From contig NZ_FOAN01000001.1 in NCBI RefSeq assembly GCF_900109525.1, forward strand, positions 310,001-374,000: DNA of 64,000 nt, read 5' to 3'. The translations under genes and the position numbers were made by a program. Within the stretch, counting starts at the first letter, position 1. Every line of letters begins with the position of its first letter. This DNA is from Allobosea lupini. Lineage in GTDB: Bacteria > Pseudomonadota > Alphaproteobacteria > Rhizobiales > Beijerinckiaceae. The notes beneath the pieces were generated by a model. That model was given only the letters and a program-made list of their open reading frames with translations, was not told where the DNA came from and did not search any database. Below are positions 1 through 11,889 of this stretch, piece after piece.

Positions 1-97
1 CCGCCTTGCGCGTCCGATAGCCCTCGTCCTCCAGGAGGCCGGCCACCAGTTCGCGAATATCGACCTCGTCGTCGACGACGAGAATGTCAGCACTCAT
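1..97 (-). CDS. ntrX: Nitrogen-regulation response regulator NtrX (N-terminus only)
   Basis: Only the first 32 codons lie in the window; the gene continues beyond position 1. The translation begins MSADILVVDDEVDIRELVAG, the classic start of a receiver domain with the acidic pair (DD) that binds magnesium. The ATG overlaps the stop of ntrY by 4 nt (ATGA), so the pair is translationally coupled. NtrX is known as the DNA-binding partner of the NtrY sensor kinase in alphaproteobacteria, linked to nitrogen and redox control. Calling it NtrX rather than another response regulator rests mainly on the ntrB-ntrC-ntrY-ntrX order. Confidence 0.88.
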   Translation of the reverse strand, partial: MSADILVVDDEVDIRELVAGLLEDEGYRTRKA

Positions 98-2349
98 GCC
101 TTCGTCCCGTTTACTTGTCGTGCGGCGGAATTCGCCGGGTGATTGCGTGCGTCTGGCCTGTCTTCGTCGGCCGGCGGCGGTCCGGTCTCGATGAACCAGA
201 GCCTGATCCGGGCGCCGCGGGCGCCGTCGGGGCGGTCAAGCAACTCAATGCCGCCGCCATGATCCTCGAGGATCTTGCCGACGATGGCGAGGCCGAGCCC
301 TGTGCCGCCGTCGCGGGTGGTCATGTAGGGCTCGAGCAGCTTCTGGCGCTGGTCGGCCGGCAAGCCCTTGCCGTTGTCGAGGATGTCGATGACGATCCGC
401 CCGTCCTGTGTCCGTTCGAAACTGATCTCGATGCGGCCCTTGCCGCGCTCCTCGGCTGGCACCGCCTGGATCGCCTCGGTCGCGTTCTTGATGACGTTGG
501 TCAGGGCCTGCGAGATCAGGCGCCGGTCGAAATGGGCCAGGACCGGCGCCTCCGGCAGGTTGTCGGTGATGTCGATCTCGGGATTGCCGACCCGCATCAG
601 GAAGGTGACCTGCCTTGCCGTCTCGATGATGTCGTCCCGTGCCGGCGAGGGCTTGGGCATGCGGGCGAAGGATGAGAACTCGTCGACCATGCGGCGAATG
701 TCCTCGACTTGGCGCACGATCGTCGCCGTGCACTGGTCGAAGATCTCCTTGTCGTCGACGATGACGCGGCCGAACTTGCGCCGGATCCGCTCGGCCGAGA
801 GCTGGATCGGCGTCAGCGGGTTCTTGATCTCATGGGCGATGCGGCGGGCGACGTCGGCCCAGGCGGCTGTGCGCTGCGCCGAGACGAGATCGGTAATGTC
901 GTCGAGCGTCACGACCAGCCCGGCACCAGCCCCCTCGCCTTCGCGCGTCGCGCGGATGTTGAGCATGCGCTCGCGGCCGCCACGGGTGATCGCTGCCTGG
1001 CTGGAGCTCAGGCGCTGGCGATTGCTCAGTGCCTCGGAGACGAAGCCGGCGATCTCGGGAACGACGCGCGCGACGGGTTCGCCGAGCAGCCGGCCGCCGG
1101 AGCCAAGCAGGGTCTCGGCCGAGCGGTTGCTGAGGGTGATGTGCCCGTCCTCGTCGATGCCGAGCACGCCCGAAGAGACGCCGGAGAGCACCGTCTCGGT
1201 GAATCGCCTGCGTCGGTCGATCACTTCGCTCGCCGTGACCAGCCCATCGCGCTGGCGGCGCAGTTCGGCGGTCATCTTGTTGAAGGTTTCGCCGAGATGG
1301 GCGAGATCCCCCTCCGCTCGTCGTATCGGCACCTGGACGTAGAAATTGCCGCTGGAGACCTGGTCGGTCGCGTGGATCATCCGCCGGATCGGGGCGACGA
1401 GGCCATTGGCGAAATTGAGGCCGAGCCAGATCGCCGAGAGCAGCAGGATCACCGAGATCAGCGCGTACATCGAAGCGAAGGCGACCTGCACGCCCTTCCG
1501 CCGCGCGTCGATGCCGAGATATTCGACCACGGCGCCGCGGGCGACGGCCGGGAACTCGACAGCGAGCGGATCGACCTCGCGGGCGACATAGAGGAAGGCG
1601 CCGTCATAGGTCGGCAGCTTCATCAGCGCGCCGAAGACCCGCCCCTCCGACGGTAATACGCAGATCGGCTCGGGTGAGCTCTGCGCGTCTTCGAATGCGT
1701 CGGCATTGGGCTTGTGGGCGTCGCGCAGCACGTCGATATTGGCGCGGACGACGACGGTGTCCGGCGGCTTCATGATCCAGACCACCGGCAGGCCGAGCGC
1801 CGTGGCCCGCGCCGTCAGAAAGGTCTCGAACCAGCGCCGATCAGCGTCGTAGGCGGTTTTCGCCCGCCCGAGATCATCGGCGAGCAACCTGATCTCGCGG
1901 CCGAGCGAACGGCATTGGCCGGTCGTGTAGGCGTCGGCGACCTCGACGGATTTGAAGATCACGTCGCGCATCCGGTCGGAGAACCAGGGCTCGAGACCGC
2001 GCTCCAGCGTCGCCGTCGCGATGATCGCGACGAGAATCGCCGGCAAGGCGGCGACGATGCTGAACAGGCTGACGATCCGCACATGCAGGCCGGCGGCGGC
2101 CACGCCCTTACGCCTGGCGCGGATCAGAACCGCCGCCTCGAAGGCGACGATGATCAGCAGGAGCAGGATCAGCAGGCCGTTGATGATGAAGACGCCGACC
2201 ACGACCTCGTGGACGGGTGCGACCGGCGTCGCGCCAGAGAGAACGAGGAAGGTGGTGAGCGCCGAGACCAGCGCGAACCCGACGACGAGCGCGCCTAGCC
2301 AGCCCGAGACCCGGCGTGGCGGGTCGTCGGTCCGGGGCGTCATGCGCAT
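94..2349 (-). CDS. ntrY: Sensor histidine kinase NtrY
   Basis: About 751 residues. Seen in order: hydrophobic N-terminal membrane segments, an extracytoplasmic stretch, a further transmembrane helix, a HAMP linker, a PAS-like region, the phosphoacceptor motif [20 protein letters not shown] (His of HEIKNP), and a HATPase domain with DNGKGLP and GTGLGLAIV boxes. This is the domain order of the inner-membrane kinase NtrY, which phosphorylates NtrX. The start is uncertain: I chose the ATG of MRMTPRTDDPP at 2349, just before the first membrane helix; the frame stays open back to about 2520 with only weak start codons. The gene lies downstream of ntrC and overlaps ntrX by 4 nt. Confidence 0.92.
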   Translation of the reverse strand: MRMTPRTDDPPRRVSGWLGALVVGFALVSALTTFLVLSGATPVAPVHEVVVGVFIINGLLILLLLIIVAFEAAVLIRARRKGVAAAGLHVRIVSLFSIVAALPAILVAIIATATLERGLEPWFSDRMRDVIFKSVEVADAYTTGQCRSLGREIRLLADDLGRAKTAYDADRRWFETFLTARATALGLPVVWIMKPPDTVVVRANIDVLRDAHKPNADAFEDAQSSPEPICVLPSEGRVFGALMKLPTYDGAFLYVAREVDPLAVEFPAVARGAVVEYLGIDARRKGVQVAFASMYALISVILLLSAIWLGLNFANGLVAPIRRMIHATDQVSSGNFYVQVPIRRAEGDLAHLGETFNKMTAELRRQRDGLVTASEVIDRRRRFTETVLSGVSSGVLGIDEDGHITLSNRSAETLLGSGGRLLGEPVARVVPEIAGFVSEALSNRQRLSSSQAAITRGGRERMLNIRATREGEGAGAGLVVTLDDITDLVSAQRTAAWADVARRIAHEIKNPLTPIQLSAERIRRKFGRVIVDDKEIFDQCTATIVRQVEDIRRMVDEFSSFARMPKPSPARDDIIETARQVTFLMRVGNPEIDITDNLPEAPVLAHFDRRLISQALTNVIKNATEAIQAVPAEERGKGRIEISFERTQDGRIVIDILDNGKGLPADQRQKLLEPYMTTRDGGTGLGLAIVGKILEDHGGGIELLDRPDGARGARIRLWFIETGPPPADEDRPDARNHPANSAARQVNGTKA

Positions 2350-2566
2350 GTCGCCGGTCGAAGTGGTCAAGACGGAATCGGAGCTCCATTGCAGCGGCGG
2401 TCCGTCACCGGAACTACCGCACAGCGCACTGATGCGCCGCCGCAACGGTGTTGTCAAAATATGACAGATGCAAGGCAGCCACAGTTGCTGCGAGAGCCGG
2501 CTCCGATCAGGTCGATTCAACCTGATCCGTATATCCGGCTCTCAACTTAAGGCGACGCAGCTTTAT

Positions 2567-2593
2567 CGATCAGCTCGCGGAGCAAGCTGATCG
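2567..2593. terminator. Inverted repeat between ntrC and ntrY
   Basis: Perfect 9-bp stem (CGATCAGCT / AGCTGATCG) around a 9-nt loop, beginning 10 bp past the ntrC stop. There is no T-run on either strand, so it is at best an attenuator or a site that stabilises the ntrC transcript end. Function is inferred from position only. Confidence 0.4.
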
Positions 2594-2602
2594 GAGCGGG
2601 CT

Positions 2603-4057
<1,455 letters not shown>

Positions 4058-4084
4058 GCGCTTTTCCGTGTCCTACTCGTCTTT

Positions 4085-5227
4085 TCACCCGGCCTGAGAC
4101 GGTTTGGCCTCGTGCAGGGGCAACCGAATGCGGAATGTCGTGCGTCGCGGCACGGATTCGCATTCGACGATTCCGCCGTGATCGCCGATCACCTTGGCGA
4201 CGAGTGCAAGTCCAAGGCCACTTCCCTGCGCCTTGGTGGTGACGAAGGGATCGAACAGGAGCTGGTGCAGTTCGGGCGGCACGCCAGGCCCATTGTCGCG
4301 CACACCGATCTCGAGCGGCAGAGCGAGCCGGGCACCGGAGCCCGGCGCCTGCATGCGGATGCCCGGACGATAGGCTGTGGTCAGCGTGATCTCGCCGTCG
4401 ATAGCGTCCTGGCCGATCGCCTCGGCCGCGTTCTTGACCAGGTTGAGCAGCACCTGGACGAGTTGGTCGCGATTGCCGGCGACCGGAGGGAGCGACGGAT
4501 CGTAGGCCTCGCTGAAGCGTATGTGGCGGGCAAAGCCAGACTGCGCCAACCGCTTCACATGGTCGAGCACGTCATGGACGTTGACCGGCCCGCGCTCGCT
4601 CGGGCGCTCGTCGCCGAACAATTCGACGCGCTCGACCAGCTTCACGATCCGATCGGCCTCATCGCAGATCAACTGCGTCAGCAGGCGATCCTCGTCGCCG
4701 ACCGAAGCCTCGAGCAACTGCGCCGCACCGCGGATGCCGGAGAGCGGGTTCTTGATCTCATGCGCAAGCATGGCGCCGAGCGCCGTGATTGAGCGGGCTG
4801 CCCCTCTATGCGTCAATTGCCTGTCCATTTTTTCGGCAATTGTTCGTTCTTGCAGCAGAAGCACCACGGCATCGGGCTGGCTGGGCAGCAATGAGGCAAA
4901 GACGTCGACGATCCGGTCAAGGCCGAGCCGGGGCGAGGCGAGCTCGAGCCGATACTCGCTGACGCTGGCGCCGCGGCGCTGCACCTCTTCGACCAGTCCC
5001 AGGACCGGCGAGCCGAAGGCGACGAGGTCATCGAGGCGCTGGCGCTTCAGGACAAGCGCGCTGGCCTGGAAGAAATCCTCGGCAGCGGTGTTGGCGTAGA
5101 GAATGCCATGCCGCTCCCCGATCACCAGCACGGGCATGGGCAGGACGTTCAGGGCCTGGATTTCGAGCAGGTCGGACAATGGATCGTGCCGCCCCTCCAC
5201 ACCGTCGTTGAACATCGCCATCGTCAT
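4085..5227 (-). CDS. ntrB: Nitrogen regulation histidine kinase NtrB (NR-II)
   Basis: About 380 residues from the ATG at 5227 (MTMAMFNDG), chosen because longer versions would run into the end of dusB. A PAS domain occupies roughly residues 20-130. The phosphoacceptor is His156 in [20 protein letters not shown], followed by a HATPase domain with VRDNGPGVP and [12 protein letters not shown]. There are no membrane helices, as expected for the cytoplasmic kinase/phosphatase that PII proteins control. The gene sits 16 bp after dusB and 27 bp before ntrC, the conserved alphaproteobacterial arrangement. Confidence 0.96.
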   Translation of the reverse strand: MTMAMFNDGVEGRHDPLSDLLEIQALNVLPMPVLVIGERHGILYANTAAEDFFQASALVLKRQRLDDLVAFGSPVLGLVEEVQRRGASVSEYRLELASPRLGLDRIVDVFASLLPSQPDAVVLLLQERTIAEKMDRQLTHRGAARSITALGAMLAHEIKNPLSGIRGAAQLLEASVGDEDRLLTQLICDEADRIVKLVERVELFGDERPSERGPVNVHDVLDHVKRLAQSGFARHIRFSEAYDPSLPPVAGNRDQLVQVLLNLVKNAAEAIGQDAIDGEITLTTAYRPGIRMQAPGSGARLALPLEIGVRDNGPGVPPELHQLLFDPFVTTKAQGSGLGLALVAKVIGDHGGIVECESVPRRTTFRIRLPLHEAKPSQAG

Positions 5228-5243
5228 ATTCGGACTTTCGTGA

Positions 5244-6266
5244 TCAGGCGGCCGCGACGAGGCGGTCGCTTGAGAACAATTGCCCGAGCGCAGCGATCGC
5301 CCGCGCGGGTTCAGTGGTGGTGAGCAACTCGCGGCGGGCGCCATCGTCGGGCTCCAGCCCGCTGGCGAGCGCTTCGTCGGCATAGGCGGCGAGATGCTTG
5401 CGCGCATGACGGACGCCGGATTCACGTCCCATCAGCGACAGCAGGTCCTCATAATGCTCGCGGGCGATGTCGTGCTTGGCGGCGAGCGAAATCTCCAGCG
5501 GGACGCGGCCGGAGAGTTCGGCGCCGATCGCGCCGGGCAGCCAGGGGCGACCCATCGCGGCGCGGCCGACCATGACATAGTCGGCGCCAGATCGTTCCAG
5601 ACAGCACTGCGCCTGGGCCAGCGTCGCGATGTCGCCATTGGCGACGAGCGGAAACGTGCCTGCGGCGCGCACCGGGCGGATCGCGGCCCAATCGGCCTGC
5701 CCTTTGTAGAACTGCTGGCGCGTGCGGCCATGAACGGTGATCGCAGCTGCGCCGGCAACGACGGCCCGGCGCGCCAGCTCCGGCGCGTTGCGGCTGGCAT
5801 CGTCCCAGCCGAGCCGCATCTTGACCGTGACCGGCACTTTCACCGCCGCGACGACGGCCTCGACCAGGCCAACGGCATGGTCGAGATCGCGCATCAGCGC
5901 CGAGCCGGCCCAGCCGCCGACGACGCGCTTGGCCGGGCAGCCCATATTGATGTCGACGATATCCGCGCCCGAAGCCTCTGCGACCTGCGCGGCTTCGGCG
6001 AGCCAGCGCGCCTCGCAACCGGCAAGCTGGACGACATGCGGCGTGACGCCAGCGCCCTCGGCCCGCAGCCTGGCCTCTTCGCTGCCGCGGACGAGCTCGT
6101 CCGATGCGACCATCTCGGACACTACGAGCCCGGCGCCGAAGCGCGCGGCGATCCGGCGCATGGCCAGATCGGTCACGCCCGACATCGGCGCGAGGAAGGC
6201 GCGCGAGACCGGCAGCAGCCCGCCGATCGACACTTTGCGCTCGCCCGAATTTGAGGCAGTTTCCAT
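5244..6266 (-). CDS. dusB: tRNA-dihydrouridine synthase DusB (NifR3 family)
   Basis: 340 residues. FMN-dependent TIM-barrel reductase that makes dihydrouridine in tRNA. Visible family features are [14 protein letters not shown] near the N-terminus, the [13 protein letters not shown] segment carrying the catalytic Cys, [28 protein letters not shown], and the phosphate-binding NGDI and GRAAMGRPW motifs. It is first in the dusB-ntrB-ntrC group; this gene was named nifR3 in related bacteria because of that linkage. A divergent promoter region of about 180 bp separates it from ispDF. Confidence 0.96.
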   Translation of the reverse strand: METASNSGERKVSIGGLLPVSRAFLAPMSGVTDLAMRRIAARFGAGLVVSEMVASDELVRGSEEARLRAEGAGVTPHVVQLAGCEARWLAEAAQVAEASGADIVDINMGCPAKRVVGGWAGSALMRDLDHAVGLVEAVVAAVKVPVTVKMRLGWDDASRNAPELARRAVVAGAAAITVHGRTRQQFYKGQADWAAIRPVRAAGTFPLVANGDIATLAQAQCCLERSGADYVMVGRAAMGRPWLPGAIGAELSGRVPLEISLAAKHDIAREHYEDLLSLMGRESGVRHARKHLAAYADEALASGLEPDDGARRELLTTTEPARAIAALGQLFSSDRLVAAA

Positions 6267-6449
6267 TCTGCCGATTTATTGGACAAATGGTGCGGCGCGC
6301 AAGAGAATTTCACGCGATGTTGCAATGCAATATCGACATGCGCGGAAATTGATCCTCATCTCGCCTCTTGCTTCAGCGTGCTGATGGCTTGGCGCGAGGC
6401 CCTTGCCGTCCTATCAGCGAAGCCCCGTGATCCGTACCCAAGAGGATCG

Positions 6450-7643
6450 ATGACACCGGCCGTCGCAGCCCTGATCGTTGCCGCCGGGCGCGGCCTGCGC
6501 GCCGGAGCTGGTTCTCCCAAGCAGTACCGGCAGCTGGGTGGCGTGCCGGTCCTGTGCCGCACGCTCGCGCCCTTCCTGGCGGAAAGCCGCCTCGGCACGG
6601 TGCTGGTGGTGACCGGGGCCGGTGACAACGACCGCTATGACGACGCGATTAGCCGGCTTCCGCAGAGCGCCCGCACTCGGCTGCTCGCGCCGATCGAAGG
6701 TGGCGAGACCCGCCAGGATTCGGTTCGCGCGGGGCTGGAGGCGCTTGCGGCGTCGGGATTCACCGGCACCATTCTCGTGCACGATGCGGCGCGGCCTTTC
6801 GTGTCGCCAGCGCTGATCGAGCGGGCCTTGGCGGCCGGTGCCGAGAGTGTCGCCGCCATTCCAGCACTCGCGGTCACCGACACCGTCAAGCGCGTCGATG
6901 CCACCGGCCAGATCGAAGAGACCCTGCCGCGCGAGCAGCTCGTGTCGGTGCAGACACCGCAAGCCTTCGCCTTCCAGCCGCTGCTGGCCGCGCACCGGGC
7001 CGCCCATGCCGCTGGAGCCGCCGGCTTCACCGACGATTCCGCCATCATGGAATGGGCCGGCCACCGGGTAGCGACCTTCGCCGGAGATTCGATGAACCTG
7101 AAGCTGACTTATCCCGGCGATTTCGAACTGGCCGAGCAGCGCCTCGCCCGCCCGCTCGTCACCCGCACCGGCACCGGCTATGACGTCCACGCCTTCACCG
7201 AGGGCGACCATGTCTGGCTCGGCGGCATCCGCATCCCGCACAGCCGCGGTGTCACTGCCCATTCCGACGGCGACGTCGCCCTGCATGCGCTTACCGATGC
7301 CGTGCTGGGCGCCTTGGCCGATGGCGACATCGGCAGCCATTTCCCGCCGAGCGATCCGCAATGGCGCGGCGCCTCCTCTGATCGCTTCCTCGCCTTCGCT
7401 GCAAACCGTGTCCGGCAGCGCGGCGGGCGGATCGATCATCTCGACCTGACCATCGTCTGCGAGGGACCGAAGGTCGGCCCGCATCGCGATGCCATCCGCG
7501 CCCGCATCGCCGAGATCGCGGGCCTGCGCCTCGACCAGGTCGGCACCAAGGCGACGACCTCGGAGCGTCTCGGTTTCACCGGGCGCGGGGAAGGTCTGGC
7601 CGCGCTCGCCACCGCCACCATCCGCCTGCCGGAACCGGAGTGA
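6450..7643 (+). CDS. ispDF: Bifunctional IspD/IspF isoprenoid enzyme
   Basis: 397 residues. The N-terminal half is the IspD cytidylyltransferase ([20 protein letters not shown] nucleotide-binding loop; VHDAARPFV); the C-terminal half from about residue 240 is IspF (GTGYDVHAF metal site, [18 protein letters not shown]). The protein therefore carries out two non-consecutive MEP-pathway steps, making CDP-methylerythritol and the cyclodiphosphate; the kinase IspE acts between them. The fusion is standard in alphaproteobacteria. The ATG at 6450 has an AGAGGA site just upstream. The downstream CinA gene begins 4 bp after the stop. Confidence 0.97.
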   Translation: MTPAVAALIVAAGRGLRAGAGSPKQYRQLGGVPVLCRTLAPFLAESRLGTVLVVTGAGDNDRYDDAISRLPQSARTRLLAPIEGGETRQDSVRAGLEALAASGFTGTILVHDAARPFVSPALIERALAAGAESVAAIPALAVTDTVKRVDATGQIEETLPREQLVSVQTPQAFAFQPLLAAHRAAHAAGAAGFTDDSAIMEWAGHRVATFAGDSMNLKLTYPGDFELAEQRLARPLVTRTGTGYDVHAFTEGDHVWLGGIRIPHSRGVTAHSDGDVALHALTDAVLGALADGDIGSHFPPSDPQWRGASSDRFLAFAANRVRQRGGRIDHLDLTIVCEGPKVGPHRDAIRARIAEIAGLRLDQVGTKATTSERLGFTGRGEGLAALATATIRLPEPE

Positions 7644-7647
7644 GGCC

Positions 7648-8145
7648 ATGTTCGATCTCGATATCCGTTCGCTTGCCGCCGAACTGCTGAACATCTCGCG
7701 GGAGCGCGGCATCACCGTCGCGACGGTCGAATCCTGCACGGGCGGGCTGGTTGCAGGCGCCCTGACAGCGATCTCCGGCTCGTCCAGCATGGTGCTCGGC
7801 GGCCTCGTGACCTATTCCAACGAAGCGAAGACGGTTCTGGCTGGCGTCCCGGCCGAATTGATCCGCCAGCATGGCGCGGTCAGCGAGCCGGTCGCGCGCG
7901 CCATGGCGGAAGGCGGCCGCGAGCGGCTGTCATCGCGGCTCGCCGTCTCCGTCACGGGTATCGCCGGTCCTGACGGCGGCAGCGAAGCGAAGCCGGTCGG
8001 GCTGGTGCACTTCGCCTGCGCCAACGGGGCACGGACGCTGCATCGCGAGAAGCGCTTCGGCGCGAAGGGACGCGACGAGATCAGGCGCCTCAGCGTGCTG
8101 GAGGCGCTCGACCTGCTGCGCGGGGCAGCCCTGACGATCGAATAA
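7648..8145 (+). CDS. CinA C-terminal domain protein (NMN amidohydrolase, PncC type)
   Basis: 165 residues corresponding to the stand-alone CinA C-terminal domain. The diagnostic motif VESCTGGLVAGALTAISGSS lies near the N-terminus, with LVTYSNEAK and VTGIAGPDGGSEAKPVG later. Enzymes of this family deamidate nicotinamide mononucleotide to nicotinate mononucleotide in the pyridine nucleotide cycle. The N-terminal molybdopterin-like domain of full CinA is absent, as is usual for this short form. It lies 4 bp after ispDF and is probably cotranscribed with it. Confidence 0.93.
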   Translation: MFDLDIRSLAAELLNISRERGITVATVESCTGGLVAGALTAISGSSSMVLGGLVTYSNEAKTVLAGVPAELIRQHGAVSEPVARAMAEGGRERLSSRLAVSVTGIAGPDGGSEAKPVGLVHFACANGARTLHREKRFGAKGRDEIRRLSVLEALDLLRGAALTIE

Positions 8146-8155
8146 GCGGCTGCTC

Positions 8156-10264
8156 CTATTTCGGCGAAAGCTGCCGCCAGATCGCGCCGACGATGTCGGC
8201 ATAGTCGTCGCTCCAGGGGCGGGTCGTCCCCGGTCCGACCTGCTGCTTCCACCCCTTCACGACCGGACCCGGATCGACGCCCGGCCGCGTGACCACTGCG
8301 ACGCTCGGAGCGGTTTTCAGGGCTTGCAGATCGGCTTCGGTCCGAACCGGGGTGTTGATCCAGGTCGTCAGCCCCTGCCCTGCCGCCGTCGCCCTGACCA
8401 CGGATTGAAGCTCCATGTTCCGGTTGGAGATGTGCAGGAGCACGGCTCCATCCGGCTTGAGCTTGCGCATATAGAGCGCCAGGGCCTCGCTGGTGAGCAG
8501 ATGGACCGGGATCGCGTCGGACGAGAACGCATCGACGACGATCAGGTCGAGCGAGCCGTTGCTGGCGTCGCCGAGCGTCAGCCGCGCATCGCCGATGACG
8601 AAGGTCGGCTTGGGTGCACAGGCGCTGAAGAAGCTGAAGCGGGCCGGATCGGTCGCGATCCCGATCACCGCCGGGTCGATCTCGTAGAAGCGCCAATCCT
8701 CGCCGGTGCGGGCCTGGCAGGCGAGCGAGCCCGTCCCGACGCCGATCGCGGCGACGGCCCCAAGGGTGCCTCCCCTCGCCTGGCGAACGGAGTCGATGCC
8801 ATCGGCAATGCCACCGCCGGTGAAGTAATAGGTCAACGGCTCCGGGCGCCCGGACACCGGCGTACCGTCATCCTGACGCAGGCGTTGCGCACCATGGATC
8901 GTGCTGCCGTGACTGAGTACGCGGAAGCGGCCCGCCTGCATCTCGCTGATCCGGTGCACGCCGAAGAAGGAGCGAACCATGTCCGTCCGGGTGGTTTCAC
9001 GGACGATGAGCGCCGTCATTGCGACAACGGCCAGGCAAGCGAGCGCGGCACCTTGCCGCCGCGACGGCCGGACGGAGGTGAAACCCGGGCGGCAGAGCAT
9101 GCCTGCCACGACCAGAAGCGGATACTCGGCCACGGAATTGAACAGCAATGGCGCCAGCAAGGCGGCGAACACGCCGCCCAGCACACCGCCGAACGACATC
9201 CAGAGGTAGAAGCTCGTCAGCTCCGCCGCTGACGGCCGCAGCCGCGCCAGCTCGCCATGCGCGACCATCGCCGTGACGGACAGAATGGAGAGATGGAGGA
9301 CGAGTTCGCTGCCCCAGCCCAGGCGCAGGTTGAACACCATCGAGGCCATGTAGCAGAGGACGAGCAGCAGCTGCACGTTCAGCATCCAGCCATGGCGCAG
9401 CAGCGGCTTACGCTGGAAGACGATGACGAAGGTTAGCAGGAAGAGTGCGAGCGGGGCGACCCAAAGCAGCGGGCCGGCTGCAACATCGGTCGAAATATGC
9501 GCCGTTACGGCTACCAGCAGGCCAGACGGCACGAAGGCAAGGAAGAGCCAATGCAACTTGCGGCCGGCAGGGATCGGCTCGGCCATGAGCGGGGCAGTAT
9601 CGCTCGTGCCCGCCGCCGACCCGACGCACAATCCGGCGCAAGCCGTGATGCCGGCGAGCAGCAGACCGAAACCCCAGGCCCAGGCCGAAGCCTGTGTCGC
9701 CAGTCTGAGGGCGGGTTCGACCGCGAACGGATAGGCGAGCAAAGCGAGGAAGCTGCCGATGTTGGAGGCAGCATAGAGGAAGTAGGGATCGCGGGCATGG
9801 GCATGCCCCGTCCGGGCGAACCAGGCCTGCAGCAACGGGCCGTTTGCGGAAACAGCAAAGAAGGGCAACCCGACCGAGGCGGCGAAGAGCAGCAGGAGCC
9901 AGGCGAATTCGCCTTGCTGCGGCGGGCGCTCAAAGCCCGCGGCGATGCCGATCGGCAGCGAGGTCGCCACGACCACGATCATCAAGGCGATGTGGATCAG
10001 GGCGGCGCGCCGGACGCTGAAGCGCCTGACCAGCCAATGCGCATAAGCGTAGCCCGCGAGCAGAATCGCCTGGAAGAAGACCATCGCCGTCGACCAGACG
10101 GCCGGTGAGCCGCCGAGCTTCGGCAGCACCATCTTGGCGAACATCGGCTGGATGCCGAAGAGCAGGAAGGCGGAGAGAAAGATTGTACCGATATAGACCG
10201 GCAGCATCGCGCTCATTCGGCGCGTGCCGACATCGACGCCCGCCTGCACAACTGGAGCTTCCAT
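8156..10264 (-). CDS. Multi-pass membrane protein fused to a spermidine-synthase-like domain
   Basis: About 702 residues from the ATG at 10264, preceded by GGGGGAAGAC. Roughly the first 450 residues hold many hydrophobic helices. The C-terminal 230 form a Rossmann-type aminopropyltransferase/SAM-methyltransferase-like domain: GVGTGSLACQ nucleotide loop, EIDPAVIGIA, and LDLIVVDAFSSDAIPVHLLTSEAL, as in spermidine synthase SpeE. Such fused proteins are widespread and annotated as spermidine-synthase-like transporters; the substrate is unknown. The gene converges on cinA with 10 bp between stops. Confidence 0.85.
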   Translation of the reverse strand: MEAPVVQAGVDVGTRRMSAMLPVYIGTIFLSAFLLFGIQPMFAKMVLPKLGGSPAVWSTAMVFFQAILLAGYAYAHWLVRRFSVRRAALIHIALMIVVVATSLPIGIAAGFERPPQQGEFAWLLLLFAASVGLPFFAVSANGPLLQAWFARTGHAHARDPYFLYAASNIGSFLALLAYPFAVEPALRLATQASAWAWGFGLLLAGITACAGLCVGSAAGTSDTAPLMAEPIPAGRKLHWLFLAFVPSGLLVAVTAHISTDVAAGPLLWVAPLALFLLTFVIVFQRKPLLRHGWMLNVQLLLVLCYMASMVFNLRLGWGSELVLHLSILSVTAMVAHGELARLRPSAAELTSFYLWMSFGGVLGGVFAALLAPLLFNSVAEYPLLVVAGMLCRPGFTSVRPSRRQGAALACLAVVAMTALIVRETTRTDMVRSFFGVHRISEMQAGRFRVLSHGSTIHGAQRLRQDDGTPVSGRPEPLTYYFTGGGIADGIDSVRQARGGTLGAVAAIGVGTGSLACQARTGEDWRFYEIDPAVIGIATDPARFSFFSACAPKPTFVIGDARLTLGDASNGSLDLIVVDAFSSDAIPVHLLTSEALALYMRKLKPDGAVLLHISNRNMELQSVVRATAAGQGLTTWINTPVRTEADLQALKTAPSVAVVTRPGVDPGPVVKGWKQQVGPGTTRPWSDDYADIVGAIWRQLSPK

Positions 10265-10313
10265 GTCTTCCCCCCACCGAAACGAGGGGAACAATGGTGC
10301 AAGCCCCTTAAAA

Positions 10314-10781
10314 CTAGGTGAGCGCCGCCGGGCTGCTGCCATAGATCGCGTCGGCACGCTTCTCGAACGCCTCGGCGAATTTGCGGAAGGCCTTGTCGAA
10401 CATCGCGCCCATCAGCAGGCCGAGCATGCGGCTGGCGAATTCGTAGGAGATGAAGAAGCCGATCTCGCTGCCCGTATCGAGCGGCTTGAAGCTCCAGCGG
10501 TTCTCCAGATAGCGGAACGGCCCGTCGACATACTCGACCACGATCTTGAGATTGCCGGGGTCGAGCGTGACGCGACTGGTGAAGGTCTCGCGGATCGCCT
10601 TGTAGCCGACCGTCATGTCGGCGAGCAGCACTTCCCCGCCCCCATCGCGCGGCGTGCGCCGGCGGACCGTCAGCCCCTCGCAGAGCGGCAGGAACTGCGG
10701 GTACTTCTCGACATCCGCCACGAGCGCGAACATCTCTCCGGGCGAATGCTTCACCCGGCGGGTGCTGTTGAACATCGGCAT
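10314..10781 (-). CDS. Coq10/RatA-type ubiquinone-binding START-like protein
   Basis: 155 residues of the SRPBCC/polyketide-cyclase fold. Visible hallmarks are the start MPMFNSTRRVKHSPGEMFALVADVEKYPQFLPLCEG and later VEYVDGPFRYLENRWSFKPL and FISYEFASRML. Coq10-type proteins bind ubiquinone and help its function in respiration. The gene sits 14 bp downstream of lipA, in the lpdA-lipA-coq10 neighbourhood typical of Rhizobiales. Length and start agree with the family. Confidence 0.9.
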   Translation of the reverse strand: MPMFNSTRRVKHSPGEMFALVADVEKYPQFLPLCEGLTVRRRTPRDGGGEVLLADMTVGYKAIRETFTSRVTLDPGNLKIVVEYVDGPFRYLENRWSFKPLDTGSEIGFFISYEFASRMLGLLMGAMFDKAFRKFAEAFEKRADAIYGSSPAALT

Positions 10782-10795
10782 GTGACTTGGGCCGA

Positions 10796-11794
10796 TCAGC
10801 TGCCGAGCTTGGCCGCGCGTGCAGCCCGCAGCTTGGCGAAGTCCTCGCCGGCATGATGCGAGGAGCGCGTCAAAGGCGTCGAGGAGACCATCAGGAAGCC
10901 CTTCACATAGGCGATGGTCTCGAAGCTCTTGAACTCGTCCGGCGTGACGAAGCGGATGACGGCATGATGCTTTCGCGACGGAGCGAGGTACTGGCCAATG
11001 GTGATGAAATCGACCTCGGCCGAGCGCAGATCGTCCATCAGCTGCAGGACCTCGTTCCGCTCCTCGCCGAGGCCGACCATGATGCCGGACTTGGTGAAGA
11101 TGGTCGGGTCGAGCTCCTTGACCTGCTGCAGCAGGCGCAGCGAATGGAAATAGCGGGCACCGGGGCGCACTTTGAGGTACTTGCCGGGCACCGTCTCGAG
11201 ATTGTGGTTGAAGACGTCGGGCTTGGCCGCGACGACGATCTCGAGCGCGCCGGGCTTGCGCAGGAAGTCCGGCGTCAGGATCTCGATCGTCGTGCCGGGC
11301 GAAGCTTCGCGGATGGCGCGGATGACGCGGGCGAAATGCTCGGCGCCGCCATCCTGGAGATCGTCGCGGTCGACCGAGGTGATCACGACATGTTCCAGGC
11401 CGAGCTTGGCGACGGCGTCGGCGACCTTGCGCGGCTCGTCATGATCGAGCGCTTCGGGCACGCCGGTCTTGACGTTGCAGAAGGCACAGGCGCGCGTGCA
11501 GGTGTCGCCCATGATCATGAAGGTGGCGTGCTTCTTCTCCCAGCACTCGCCGATATTGGGGCAGCCCGCCTCCTCGCAGACCGTGACGAGCTTTTCGGCC
11601 TTCACAATCTTCTGGGTTTCGGCCCATTTCGGCGAGCCGGGGGCCTTCACGCGAATCCAGTCCGGCTTGCGCAGGATCGGGTTCTCCGGCCGCTTCTGCT
11701 TTTCCGGATGGCGCAGCTCCGGCTTCACCTCGGATTTCGGGCTGCCGGCATTGGGGCGCGGATCGCGGTTGAGGAGGTCGAGCACGACGGCCAT
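10796..11794 (-). CDS. lipA: Lipoyl synthase
   Basis: 332 residues from the ATG of [17 protein letters not shown]; an ATG-less 14-residue extension upstream is possible. It is a radical-SAM enzyme inserting two sulfurs into protein-bound octanoate. Both iron-sulfur sites are visible: the auxiliary cluster cysteines in [12 protein letters not shown] and the radical-SAM CxxxCxxC in [13 protein letters not shown]. Other family motifs are [22 protein letters not shown] and GLGE. It matures the lipoyl domains of the E2 and E1-beta proteins encoded nearby at 15.6-18.8 kb. Confidence 0.97.
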   Translation of the reverse strand: MAVVLDLLNRDPRPNAGSPKSEVKPELRHPEKQKRPENPILRKPDWIRVKAPGSPKWAETQKIVKAEKLVTVCEEAGCPNIGECWEKKHATFMIMGDTCTRACAFCNVKTGVPEALDHDEPRKVADAVAKLGLEHVVITSVDRDDLQDGGAEHFARVIRAIREASPGTTIEILTPDFLRKPGALEIVVAAKPDVFNHNLETVPGKYLKVRPGARYFHSLRLLQQVKELDPTIFTKSGIMVGLGEERNEVLQLMDDLRSAEVDFITIGQYLAPSRKHHAVIRFVTPDEFKSFETIAYVKGFLMVSSTPLTRSSHHAGEDFAKLRAARAAKLGS

Positions 11795-11889
11795 GGACGG
11801 GTCCGTTACTGGCGCCGCGCAGCAGGGCGCGGCCACTCCCGTCTAGCTAATGCCGAAGTGCCTCGCGAGCAACCCGCGCGCCATGGGAC